Source: Accumulibacter sp.
GTDB lineage: Bacteria; Pseudomonadota; Gammaproteobacteria; Burkholderiales; Rhodocyclaceae
DNA length: 64,000 bases
Assembly (NCBI RefSeq): GCF_023806635.1
Contig: NZ_JAMTDQ010000041.1
Coordinates: 62,001-126,000, forward strand
Direction of reading: 5' to 3'
Positions 47,118 to 55,185 of the stretch are shown piece after piece. The notes under the pieces were generated by a model. That model saw only the letters and a program-made list of their open reading frames with translations, made no database searches and was not told where the DNA came from. The translations under genes and the position numbers were made by a program. Within the stretch, counting starts at the first letter, position 1; the number at the start of each line of letters is the position of its first letter.

Positions 47118-47915
47118 ATGCCGGCTCCTGAGCATCACGCACGAAGTCACCTGACGATTGCCCTCGCGGTCTGGAAGGCGCTTTTTCTCCGCGAAGCAGT
47201 GACTCGTGTATCGGGGAGCCGGGCCGCCTGGCTGTGGCTGATTCTTGAACCGGTTGCACACCTGTCGATCGTCATGTTGATCTTTTCCGCGGTGCGACGC
47301 CGGCTTTTCGATGGGGTCAGCTTCGCCCTCTTTCTGGCAATCGGTATTCTCGCTTACAATCTCTTCCGCAACTGCGCAACCCGTTCGATGGCCGCGATTT
47401 CTGCCAACAGGGCACTGTTCGCCTATCGCCAGGTAAAAGCTGTCGATGTCGTGCTCGTCCGTGCGTTCCTGGAGGGTGTGATCCAGTTCTTTGTCGGCGG
47501 CGTGCTTCTGGCTGCAATGTCCGTTGTTGGTTTCCATACGTTGCCACATGATCCACTGGCCGTGTTCTTCCTGTTTGCCGTCTTCTGGGCCTTTGGCACC
47601 GGGGTCGGCCTGATTCTTTCTGCAGGCAGCACGCTGGTACCGGAGATCGGCAAACTGGCGACATTGTTTTTTGTGCCTTTGTACTTTCTTTCGGGAGTTC
47701 TCTATTCGCCCCGCATCCTTCCGCCGGAGATGCGCGAGTGGCTGCTGCTCAACCCGCTGATGCATGGCCTGGAACTCTTGCGAGCAGCCTTTTTTGCCAA
47801 CTACACGGTGGTCAGCGGGGTGGAAGTCGGCTATCTGGTGACTTCCACCTGCGCCTCGATATTTCTCGGATTGGCACTTCACGTGCGGTTTTCTTCGCGA
47901 CTGGTAATGGAATGA
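47118..47915 (+). CDS. kpsM: ABC-2 type polysaccharide export permease (KpsM-like)
   Basis: This 265-residue inner-membrane protein has six hydrophobic segments and the ABC-2 pattern: an amphipathic N-terminus (KALFLREAVTRVSGSRAAWL), then LIFSAVRRR and the conserved PLYFLSGVLYSPRILPPEMR near the fifth helix. It forms the channel for group-2-type capsule export with the ATPase encoded next. The stop overlaps the following ATG (ATGA). It is the first gene of the long rightward operon. Confidence 0.92.
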   Translation: MPAPEHHARSHLTIALAVWKALFLREAVTRVSGSRAAWLWLILEPVAHLSIVMLIFSAVRRRLFDGVSFALFLAIGILAYNLFRNCATRSMAAISANRALFAYRQVKAVDVVLVRAFLEGVIQFFVGGVLLAAMSVVGFHTLPHDPLAVFFLFAVFWAFGTGVGLILSAGSTLVPEIGKLATLFFVPLYFLSGVLYSPRILPPEMREWLLLNPLMHGLELLRAAFFANYTVVSGVEVGYLVTSTCASIFLGLALHVRFSSRLVME

Positions 47916-48592
47916 TCGTCGTTGATGACGTTCACAAGCGCTATCGAACAGACCATGGTCCGGGAAAATGGGTCCTGCGCGGCGTGACACTGACCATTCC
48001 GAGCAAGACCAACGTCGGCCTGGTGGGTCGCAATGGGGCAGGCAAATCGACGCTCCTGCGGCTGATTGGAGGAGTGGACGTGGCGAATCGCGGCCGCATT
48101 GAACGGCTTTGCCGCGTGTCCTGGCCGATGGGGTTTGGCGGCGGGCTGCAGGGCTCGCTGAGCGGGCGGCAGAACGCGAAGTTCGTCTGTCGCATTCACG
48201 GCCACGAGGCCGACATGGCAGAGCGGATTGCCTTCATCCAGGATTTCGCCGAAATCGGCGAGGCGTTCGAGGAGCCGGTCAAGACCTACTCCTCCGGAAT
48301 GAAGTCCCGCCTGCAATTCGCACTCTCGCTAGCCTTTGACTTCGACATCTATATTTCCGACGAGGTCACATCGGCAGGCGATGCGGCATTCCAGGAGAAG
48401 GCTTTGTCGGCTTTTCAGAGGCTTGCCGATCGAGCGGGCCTGATTATGGTTTCGCATAGCGACGGGCTTCTGACAGAGTTCTGCACGGCAGGGATTTGGC
48501 TGAATAGAGGCGAGGCGGTCTGGTTTGATGACATCAATGATGCTCTGCAGGCCTATAATCAAAGCATCGCCATGGAAGGCGCGAGCTTATGA
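47912..48592 (+). CDS. kpsT: ABC transporter ATPase for polysaccharide export (KpsT-like)
   Basis: This 226-residue ATPase has Walker A GRNGAGKST, the signature YSSGMKSRLQFALS, Walker B IYISDEV and the switch His in MVSHSDG. It powers capsule export with the permease. It lacks the C-terminal substrate-binding extension of O-antigen ATPases (Wzt), which supports the capsule type. Both ends overlap neighbours by ATGA. Confidence 0.94.
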   Translation: MIVVDDVHKRYRTDHGPGKWVLRGVTLTIPSKTNVGLVGRNGAGKSTLLRLIGGVDVANRGRIERLCRVSWPMGFGGGLQGSLSGRQNAKFVCRIHGHEADMAERIAFIQDFAEIGEAFEEPVKTYSSGMKSRLQFALSLAFDFDIYISDEVTSAGDAAFQEKALSAFQRLADRAGLIMVSHSDGLLTEFCTAGIWLNRGEAVWFDDINDALQAYNQSIAMEGASL

Positions 48593-49746
48593 CCGAAGAG
48601 ACAGGCGACCCGGAAGCCGGGAGACCCTCCTCCCTGCAGCGGTGGAAGAACTTCGCGCTGGCGGGTATACGTCGGCCGTTCCCAGTGGCGGGGATCGCCA
48701 TTTTCCTCGCGGTGATCTACTGGGGACTGGTCGCTTCCGACCGTTATGTTTCCGAGGCGGACGTGGTCGTCGATCGCACGGACCTGTCCGGCGGCTATCA
48801 GGTCGATCTCACCGCGTTTCTTGCCGGCGGGGCGGGCAGCAGGAGCAACCAGGATCTGTTGCTGTTGCGGGATCACTTGCGCTCGATTGACATGTTGCTC
48901 AAGCTGGACGAGAAGCTGAACCTGCGAGCCCACCATAGCGACGGACAGCGCGATCCGATCTCTCGCCTGTGGTTCGAAAACGCACCCATCGAGATCTTTC
49001 ACCGGCATTACCTCAGTCGCGTCAGCATCGAGCTCGATGACGCTTTCGGCATCCTGCGAATCAAGACGCAGGCTTACACACCGGAAATGGCGCTGGCCAT
49101 CACGCAGGGTCTGGTCGAAGAGGGCGAGCGCTTCATGAACGACATGGCACACCGCTTGGCGAGCGATCAGGTGACTTTTCTCGAGGCGCAGGTGGAGAAG
49201 CTGGGCGAGCGAGTGCTGCTGGCCCGCAACCAGGTCGTGGACTTTCAGAATGCCAAGGGCCTGTTGTCGCCGAAGGCAACGGCAGAAGGTCTCGGCAGCA
49301 TCGTCGCGCGCCTGGAGGGACAACTTGCCGAGTTGAAGGCGAAACGCGAAGCGATGGCCGGATATCTGAGTCCCGGCGCTCCCGACCTTGCGCAAGTCGG
49401 CTTGGAGATCGGCGCAGTGGAGAACCAGTTACGGATCGAAAAGGCACGTCTCGCGTCACCCAAGGGCGGCACACTCAACCGAACCCTCGAGGAGTTCCAG
49501 CGCCTCGAGACCGAGGCGCAGTTCGCTCAGGATATCTATCGTAGCGCACTGGTATCGCTGGAGAAGGGCCGCGTGGAAGCAACGCGCAACCTGAAGAAGG
49601 TGTCGATCGTACAAAGTCCGACGCACCCGCAATATCCCATCGAGCCGCGCCGCATGTACAACATTACCGTCTTCGCGTTATCCGCGTTGATGTTGGCGGG
49701 TATAGCGCAGTTACTCGCGGCAATCATACGTGACCATCAGGATTGA
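48589..49746 (+). CDS. kpsE: Capsule export inner-membrane protein (KpsE-like, PCP family)
   Basis: This 385-residue protein has a membrane helix near residues 31-51 and another near 358-378. Between them lies a long periplasmic, largely coiled-coil region (FLEAQVEKLGERVLLARNQV). The motif SPTHPQYPIEPRR before the last helix is the polysaccharide co-polymerase Pro-rich segment. Such proteins bridge the inner-membrane exporter and the outer-membrane channel. It overlaps kpsT by ATGA. Confidence 0.92.
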   Translation: MTEETGDPEAGRPSSLQRWKNFALAGIRRPFPVAGIAIFLAVIYWGLVASDRYVSEADVVVDRTDLSGGYQVDLTAFLAGGAGSRSNQDLLLLRDHLRSIDMLLKLDEKLNLRAHHSDGQRDPISRLWFENAPIEIFHRHYLSRVSIELDDAFGILRIKTQAYTPEMALAITQGLVEEGERFMNDMAHRLASDQVTFLEAQVEKLGERVLLARNQVVDFQNAKGLLSPKATAEGLGSIVARLEGQLAELKAKREAMAGYLSPGAPDLAQVGLEIGAVENQLRIEKARLASPKGGTLNRTLEEFQRLETEAQFAQDIYRSALVSLEKGRVEATRNLKKVSIVQSPTHPQYPIEPRRMYNITVFALSALMLAGIAQLLAAIIRDHQD

Positions 49747-49751
49747 CAGCT

Positions 49752-51590
49752 ATGAACGGCCTGCGTTTCTTCTTCACAGTTGAGAGCGGATTGCGACTGG
49801 CGCATGGCATGACCAAGCGGGCAGCTGCTACGTGCCGCCATGTCCAGGTTCTTCTAGCTTCCGTTGGCCTGTCGATCGCGCTGACGATCTGCGGCATGCT
49901 CGGATGTGGGTTCGCCTCGGCGGCAAGTGTCGACCCTCTGGGCATCACGTCGCCTGGGACCCCGCCGGTCGGCGTTACCGCCCGCCAGCTACCGGCCGGC
50001 CGCCCGGCTGCTGCACCGGCAGCGGCGAGCCCGGAGATCAAGCCGCTGGCGCCACAGCAATTCGACTATTCGGCAAACCTGAACAGCGACGTGTTCGGAG
50101 CGAATCTTTTCTCCGGTACGTTTGCTCGAGAGGGCGCGGCGCAGTTCCACCCCGATTACCTGGTCGCCGCCGGCGACCGCATACAGGTTCGCTTGTGGGG
50201 GGCTTTCGAATTCGACGCGCCGCTGATCGTTGACCCCAAGGGCAACATCTTCATTCCGCACGTGGGACCCGTTCCCGTTCTGGGTGTGCGCAACCAGGAC
50301 CTCCAGCGCGTCGTCGAACTGGGCGCCAGCCGGGTCTTCCGGGCCAATGTCTACAGTTACGCCAGTCTCGCAGCTGCACAGCCCGTCCGGGTTTTCGTCA
50401 GTGGTTTTGTCAATCGTCCCGGTCTCTACGCGGGTACGAGCATGGACAGCCTTCTGCACTACCTCGACCAAGCTGGCGGCATCGATACCGAGCGTGGTTC
50501 CTTTCTCGACATTCAAGTCAAGCGGGGGGAACGCACGCGCGCCACGGTGAGCCTCTACGACTTCCTGCTCGCCGGGAAGATTCCGCTGATACAGCTTTCC
50601 GACGGGGATGTCGTGTTCGTCGGTACGCGACAGAGAACGGTGAAGGTCTCTGGCCTGGCCGAGAACGCGAAGCGCTTCGAGTTTGGCGGCGGTGGGTCGA
50701 TCACCGTTGCCGACCTGGCCCGCCTGGCCAAGCCGCGGCCACAAGCGACGCACGCGCGCGTGGTGCGCAACACCGGTACGCTGAAGAGCATCGAGTACTT
50801 TTCCCTGGCAGAAGCCACCGAAGTGAGGGTAGCCGATGGCGACGAGGTCGAGTTTACGGCCGACAAGAAACCGGGCACGATTTCCGTCCGTGTCGAAGGC
50901 GAGCACAGAAGTCCACAGGAATATGTCCTGCCGTACGGCGCGAAGCTCGGGGACCTGATCGTGCAGATCGAGTTGTCCGAACGGTCGGAAGCAGAAAGCA
51001 TTCAGTTGTTTCGCGTCAGTGTCAGGGAGAGGCAGCGACAGGCGCTGCAGACAACGCTCAAGTTCCTTGAGAACGCCGCTCTGACAGCACGTTCGGCAAC
51101 CACCGAGGAGGCGCTGTTGCGCAAGGAGGAAGCGGAATTGCTGCTGAAATGGGTGGAACGAGGAAAGAGCATCGAGCCATCCGGCCAAGTGTATATCGCT
51201 CAGTCGGCAACGCGCAACGATCTGTCACTGGAAAATGGGGACATACTGCGGATTCCAGCCCGGGATGGACTGGTCCTGGTCAGTGGTGAGGTCGTCTTCC
51301 CCAACGCGATCGCCTACGAAGAATCCCTGGGTGTGCGCGAGTACATCGAGAATTCCGGAGGGTATACGCAGAACGCGGACGCTTCCCGAGTTGTCGTGGC
51401 GCATCGTGACGGAAGCTTCGAGAGTTCCGATACCGGCGGATGGTGGTCTGTCAATTATGCGAAGGTGCGTCCGGGTGACCACATTCTCGTCCTGCCGAAG
51501 ATCGATGTGAAGTCGCGGCAGATCTATCGCGATGTTGTAGACGCGTTGTTCAAGATTGCGGTGATCGCGGGAATTGCGGCTGGCATCTGA
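49752..51590 (+). CDS. Polysaccharide export outer-membrane protein (Wza/KpsD-like)
   Basis: This protein of about 612 residues has an N-terminal export signal (hydrophobic segment ending GMLGCGFASAAS, possibly a lipoprotein Cys). The Poly_export domain follows around residues 130-210 (YLVAAGDRIQVRLWG; DPKGNIFIPHVGPV), then SLBB-type repeats (VRVFVSGFVNRPGLY; LVLVSGEVVFPNAIAYE) and a C-terminal hydrophobic tail. It should form the periplasmic/outer-membrane channel of the capsule exporter. Start at ATG 49752, with an upstream TTG at 49743 possible. Its order after kpsE is consistent with one operon. Confidence 0.92.
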   Translation: MNGLRFFFTVESGLRLAHGMTKRAAATCRHVQVLLASVGLSIALTICGMLGCGFASAASVDPLGITSPGTPPVGVTARQLPAGRPAAAPAAASPEIKPLAPQQFDYSANLNSDVFGANLFSGTFAREGAAQFHPDYLVAAGDRIQVRLWGAFEFDAPLIVDPKGNIFIPHVGPVPVLGVRNQDLQRVVELGASRVFRANVYSYASLAAAQPVRVFVSGFVNRPGLYAGTSMDSLLHYLDQAGGIDTERGSFLDIQVKRGERTRATVSLYDFLLAGKIPLIQLSDGDVVFVGTRQRTVKVSGLAENAKRFEFGGGGSITVADLARLAKPRPQATHARVVRNTGTLKSIEYFSLAEATEVRVADGDEVEFTADKKPGTISVRVEGEHRSPQEYVLPYGAKLGDLIVQIELSERSEAESIQLFRVSVRERQRQALQTTLKFLENAALTARSATTEEALLRKEEAELLLKWVERGKSIEPSGQVYIAQSATRNDLSLENGDILRIPARDGLVLVSGEVVFPNAIAYEESLGVREYIENSGGYTQNADASRVVVAHRDGSFESSDTGGWWSVNYAKVRPGDHILVLPKIDVKSRQIYRDVVDALFKIAVIAGIAAGI

Positions 51591-51644
51591 GTCGAGATTC
51601 GCGCAGACCCGTGATTCGGAGCAGCCATTGAAGGGGACGTGTTG

Positions 51645-53099
51645 ATGCAGGAGGCAGTGCTACAAGCGGTGGAGCAGCACGGGCTCTGGCTTGCTTCGCA
51701 GCGGGCTCAGGGACGCCAGGCCGTGCTGACCAACGTCGATCTCCGATTTGCAGACCTCTCGGGGAGAGATCTTCGCGAGGCTGTTTTCACGAAAGTCGAC
51801 CTCGAGCGCGCCAATCTGAAGGGTTGCCGGCTGGCAGCCGCGGACTTGCGCGAGAGCAACCTGTCCTATGCCGAGTTGCAGGGTGCGGACCTGAGTGGCG
51901 CGAATCTGGCTGGAGCCAGGGTCGTCGGGGCGGACCTGACGGCCACCAGGCTGGATGGGGCAACGCTGGTCGGTGCGTTTCTTGACGCTGCGACGTTGCG
52001 TGAAGCAACGCTGCTGGCGGTGAACGCGCGCCGGGCAAGGTTCACCCGTGCCAACATGGAATGGGCGGTGCTCGACGGGGGGCAGTTCGAGAAGGCGATC
52101 TTCAACGCCGCCAATCTCACGCAAGCGTCTTTATGCGAGGCGCAATTGCCCGGCGCCTTTCTCCGCCGAACGATTCTGAGCGGCACTGATCTCGACGGGG
52201 CAAATTTCCGGGATGCCGATCTGACGGAAGCCGTGCTGGTCGGCGCCTCGCTGGCGGGAGCGAACTTCGACGGCGCACGCGTGCTCAGGACGCGCCTCGA
52301 GCAGCAAGACAGCGAGGCGGAGCCGGAGGGCGGAGCTGGCCGTGCAAAGACCGATGGGCAACGATCTGCAGTCCCGCTGAAAGGGCTGTCGCTGGCTCCG
52401 AACGAGCAACTTCGTGACCTGCTCAGCGAGGCCGATGAGTTGAAGGCGGCGCTCCGCCGTGAGGAAGCGCTAGCACAGTCCGTGACGGACGGTGTCGACG
52501 CCGCGGATGTGGCTGCCAGCGCTGCTCGGCAAAGTGCGACCAAGGAGCAGATCCGCGAGGTGGAGGCGCGGATCCGCGTCGTTCAGACGGCGATGCGGCG
52601 CGAGCAGGAGCGCGTCGAGCGTCTGCAAGCGGAAGTCGCCGCCCGGGTCGAAAGTGCGACGACGGCACTGCGCTCAGCTTTGGTGGGAAGCAACCGAATG
52701 ATCCGGGCACAGCAGCGCTGGTCAATCGTCTACCGCGTCTTGACCTTGCTGGCCGTGCTGGCTTCCCTTGCTGTCGGAGGACTTCTTGCGTGGGGACTCG
52801 CCAGCACGCCGAAGGACTGGCTGGACAAGCTGGTCTGGCTTGCTCTGGTGGCGCTCCCACTGTTGATCGCATCGCTCGCGGTCTGGCTCGACCTGCAGGC
52901 AGCCAGGCGGATCCGGAGAAGTATCGCGCGGCGCGAGCGCATCGACGACATGATTGGTCTGTTGACCGCTTCACAGTTCATTTCCCTCGACGTCAGCACG
53001 AACCTGAGCAGTCTGGAGACAACTTTCGCAGCGGTTCGCCAGGTGTTGCTGCAGGCGGGCAGTGGCGACACGCAAGCGAAACAGGCGCGAGGAGGCTGA
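51645..53099 (+). CDS. Pentapeptide-repeat, coiled-coil, two-helix membrane protein
   Basis: This protein of 484 residues starts with about 35 pentapeptide repeats (residues 28-220; ADLSGANLAGA and LDGANFRDADLTEA are typical A(D/N)LxX units), which form a right-handed beta-helix. A charged coiled coil (about 250-345) follows, then two membrane helices (about 362-385 and 394-417) and a short cytoplasmic tail. I know no functional family with this layout. AAGGGG lies 10 nt before the ATG. Its place between the export channel and a glycosyltransferase suggests a scaffold for the machinery, but this is only inferred. Confidence 0.85.
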   Translation: MQEAVLQAVEQHGLWLASQRAQGRQAVLTNVDLRFADLSGRDLREAVFTKVDLERANLKGCRLAAADLRESNLSYAELQGADLSGANLAGARVVGADLTATRLDGATLVGAFLDAATLREATLLAVNARRARFTRANMEWAVLDGGQFEKAIFNAANLTQASLCEAQLPGAFLRRTILSGTDLDGANFRDADLTEAVLVGASLAGANFDGARVLRTRLEQQDSEAEPEGGAGRAKTDGQRSAVPLKGLSLAPNEQLRDLLSEADELKAALRREEALAQSVTDGVDAADVAASAARQSATKEQIREVEARIRVVQTAMRREQERVERLQAEVAARVESATTALRSALVGSNRMIRAQQRWSIVYRVLTLLAVLASLAVGGLLAWGLASTPKDWLDKLVWLALVALPLLIASLAVWLDLQAARRIRRSIARRERIDDMIGLLTASQFISLDVSTNLSSLETTFAAVRQVLLQAGSGDTQAKQARGG

Positions 53100-53104
53100 C
53101 GACG

Positions 53105-54328
53105 ATGGCTCGTATCGCCGTGCTCGTATCCAACCCCTGCGTAGCCGACGCGCGCGTGATCAAGATGGCTTGCGCTGCCGCCGAAGCGGGACATGAGGTG
53201 CATGTTTTCGGGACACTTGGCAGCGGCGCGCCGTCGTTCGAAAACAGCGGCCCAGTGACCTACCACCGAGTCGAATGGCGGCCGCTGCAGGTCTTGCGTT
53301 CTCGGCTGCCGCTTCGCCTGCTTGACTTTGGCCCGATCAAGCCGGTGGTGTCATTTCTCGCACGTCAGCTCGTACCTTACGCCAAGTACGGCCTGTTCAG
53401 TCGGGTCTTTGCCAAGCACGTGGCGGGGATTCGACCAACGATCATTCACGCGCACGACCTGATCTGCGTCAAGGCCGCCCTCGATGCGGCGCTGCTCTGC
53501 GATGCCAAGGTGATGTACGACGCGCACGAACTGGAAGTCCATCGCAACCCGCCGCACCCGTTTCTGCAGAAGATCTGGGTTGCTCGGCTGGAACGTCAGT
53601 ATGGTCGCCAGGTCGCGGCGGTGAACACCGTCGGGCGCAAGGTGGGCGAGGTTCTGGCCGAGCACCTGGGACGCAACGACCTGGCGGTTCTTTACAACTC
53701 GCCGCTGGTCCGCAGTTGTCCGCGGCACATCCGCGGAGAGCTCGGCATATCGCCAGACGTTCCACTGTTCGTCTACGTGGGAAAGGTGACCATGGGACGC
53801 GGGGTCAGCGAAGTGCTGAACCTTCTCCCCAAGCTCGGCGGCGCCATGTTTGCCGCGGTGGGCCCCTGTGACGACAAGACGCGTGAGCTGCTGCAACGCC
53901 AGGCCGACCGACTCGACGTTGGCGGGCGGTTTCGCGTATTGCCCGCACTGCCTTTCGACCAAGTCGTCGACTACATAAGGGGCGCCGACATCGGCGTCAT
54001 TTCCGTGCAACCGATCACCTTGTCCTACCGCTACTGCATGCCGAACAAGCTGTTCGAACTCGCGTTTGCCAACATCCCGATCATTTCCAATGACCTGGAC
54101 GAGATTCGAGAGTTCCTGGAGGAGAACGGCAATGGAGAGATCGTCGATTTCGAAGACCAGGCTGCCCTCGTGTACACCATTGCCCGCATGCTTCGAGAAA
54201 AGGAAAGGTTCATCATGAATGAGGCGCAACTGGAACATCTGTGGCATGCCTACTCGTGGGAAAAACAGGCGGAAAAGCTGATTGCAGCCTATGACCGGCT
54301 GCTGCAGGCGGAACCGACATGCGCCTGA
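53105..54328 (+). CDS. Glycosyltransferase, GT4 family
   Basis: This 407-residue GT-B enzyme opens RIAVLVSNPCVADARVIKMA, has VMYDAHELEVHRN in the N-terminal domain and the donor-binding C-terminal half with LFVYVGKVTMGRGV and PNKLFELAFANIPII. It probably adds a sugar to the exported polysaccharide. The stop lies inside the next gene (10-bp overlap). It begins 5 bp after the pentapeptide gene. Confidence 0.9.
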   Translation: MARIAVLVSNPCVADARVIKMACAAAEAGHEVHVFGTLGSGAPSFENSGPVTYHRVEWRPLQVLRSRLPLRLLDFGPIKPVVSFLARQLVPYAKYGLFSRVFAKHVAGIRPTIIHAHDLICVKAALDAALLCDAKVMYDAHELEVHRNPPHPFLQKIWVARLERQYGRQVAAVNTVGRKVGEVLAEHLGRNDLAVLYNSPLVRSCPRHIRGELGISPDVPLFVYVGKVTMGRGVSEVLNLLPKLGGAMFAAVGPCDDKTRELLQRQADRLDVGGRFRVLPALPFDQVVDYIRGADIGVISVQPITLSYRYCMPNKLFELAFANIPIISNDLDEIREFLEENGNGEIVDFEDQAALVYTIARMLREKERFIMNEAQLEHLWHAYSWEKQAEKLIAAYDRLLQAEPTCA

Positions 54329-55185
54329 TCGATCAGCTTGTCCGCCGGTATGGCCAGGTGGACCTCGTGATGCACGGCAAGGCAACCATCACGAGTTATC
54401 GATCCTTTCTCGAGCACCTGATGGCGCTATCGAGAATCAATTTGACCATGTACGATCTTTCACGGTGCAAGCGCGACGACGTGTTCTGTCTTCGCCACGA
54501 TGTCGACCATTCGCTCGAGCAGGCGCTGATCATGGGCTTCATCGAAGCGGAGATGGGTCTCGTCTCATCCTTCTACCTGCTTCCTCCGGGTGACTACGAC
54601 ACCACCACAAACTACTACGGACAGCTGGTGAATGGACGCATTGAGCACAGCGACCGTCTGGTCGAAGGCTGCCAGATCCTTTCTCATCTGGGTCATGAAA
54701 TCGGGCTGCATACGGATTTCGTTCAATTGAGCGTGCTTGCCGGGCGCGACATGCGCGAAATGCTCGGGGGAGAAATCGAGTTCTTTCGTTCGCTGGGCAT
54801 CTCGGTCAGGGGGACCGCCTCGCACGGCAGTACGTTTGCCCGTCGGCACGGCTTCACCAATTACGAGATATTTTCCGACCGGGAAGGAAAGGCGGAGACG
54901 AAGAACACGAGGACGGTTCGGATCGGGGAGAAGGCAATAGAGCTGGGGACGATCGCGATGTCGGAGGTTGGGCTCGCGTACGAAGCGTACCATACTCCCT
55001 ACGACGTCTATGTATCGGACGTCGGCAGCGGGTTTTCACTATCTTCCCGTTCTGACCGGGAGAACACCTATACCGTCCAGGACCATTCGGCGGTATCTCT
55101 GGAAGAAATGGCGCGACGTGCGGCCCTGTCGCAGAGCGCCGTCGTCTGTTTGACACATCCTGAATGGTGGAGGGCTGGGCGGTGA
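54319..55185 (+). CDS. NodB-like polysaccharide deacetylase-fold protein (stand-alone)
   Basis: This 288-residue protein has the deacetylase-fold motif CLRHDVDHSLEQAL near residue 60, with both Asp of the D-x-D, and SHLGHEIGLHTDF near residue 125. In classical NodB enzymes the second motif carries H-x3-H; here the second His position is Val, so metal binding may differ. It resembles the HDVD-type deacetylase-like proteins of O-antigen loci such as WbmS. Catalysis is not certain. Its start overlaps the GT4 gene and its stop overlaps the next (GTGA). Similar domains occur at 57943 and 60839. Confidence 0.78.
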   Translation: MRLIDQLVRRYGQVDLVMHGKATITSYRSFLEHLMALSRINLTMYDLSRCKRDDVFCLRHDVDHSLEQALIMGFIEAEMGLVSSFYLLPPGDYDTTTNYYGQLVNGRIEHSDRLVEGCQILSHLGHEIGLHTDFVQLSVLAGRDMREMLGGEIEFFRSLGISVRGTASHGSTFARRHGFTNYEIFSDREGKAETKNTRTVRIGEKAIELGTIAMSEVGLAYEAYHTPYDVYVSDVGSGFSLSSRSDRENTYTVQDHSAVSLEEMARRAALSQSAVVCLTHPEWWRAGR

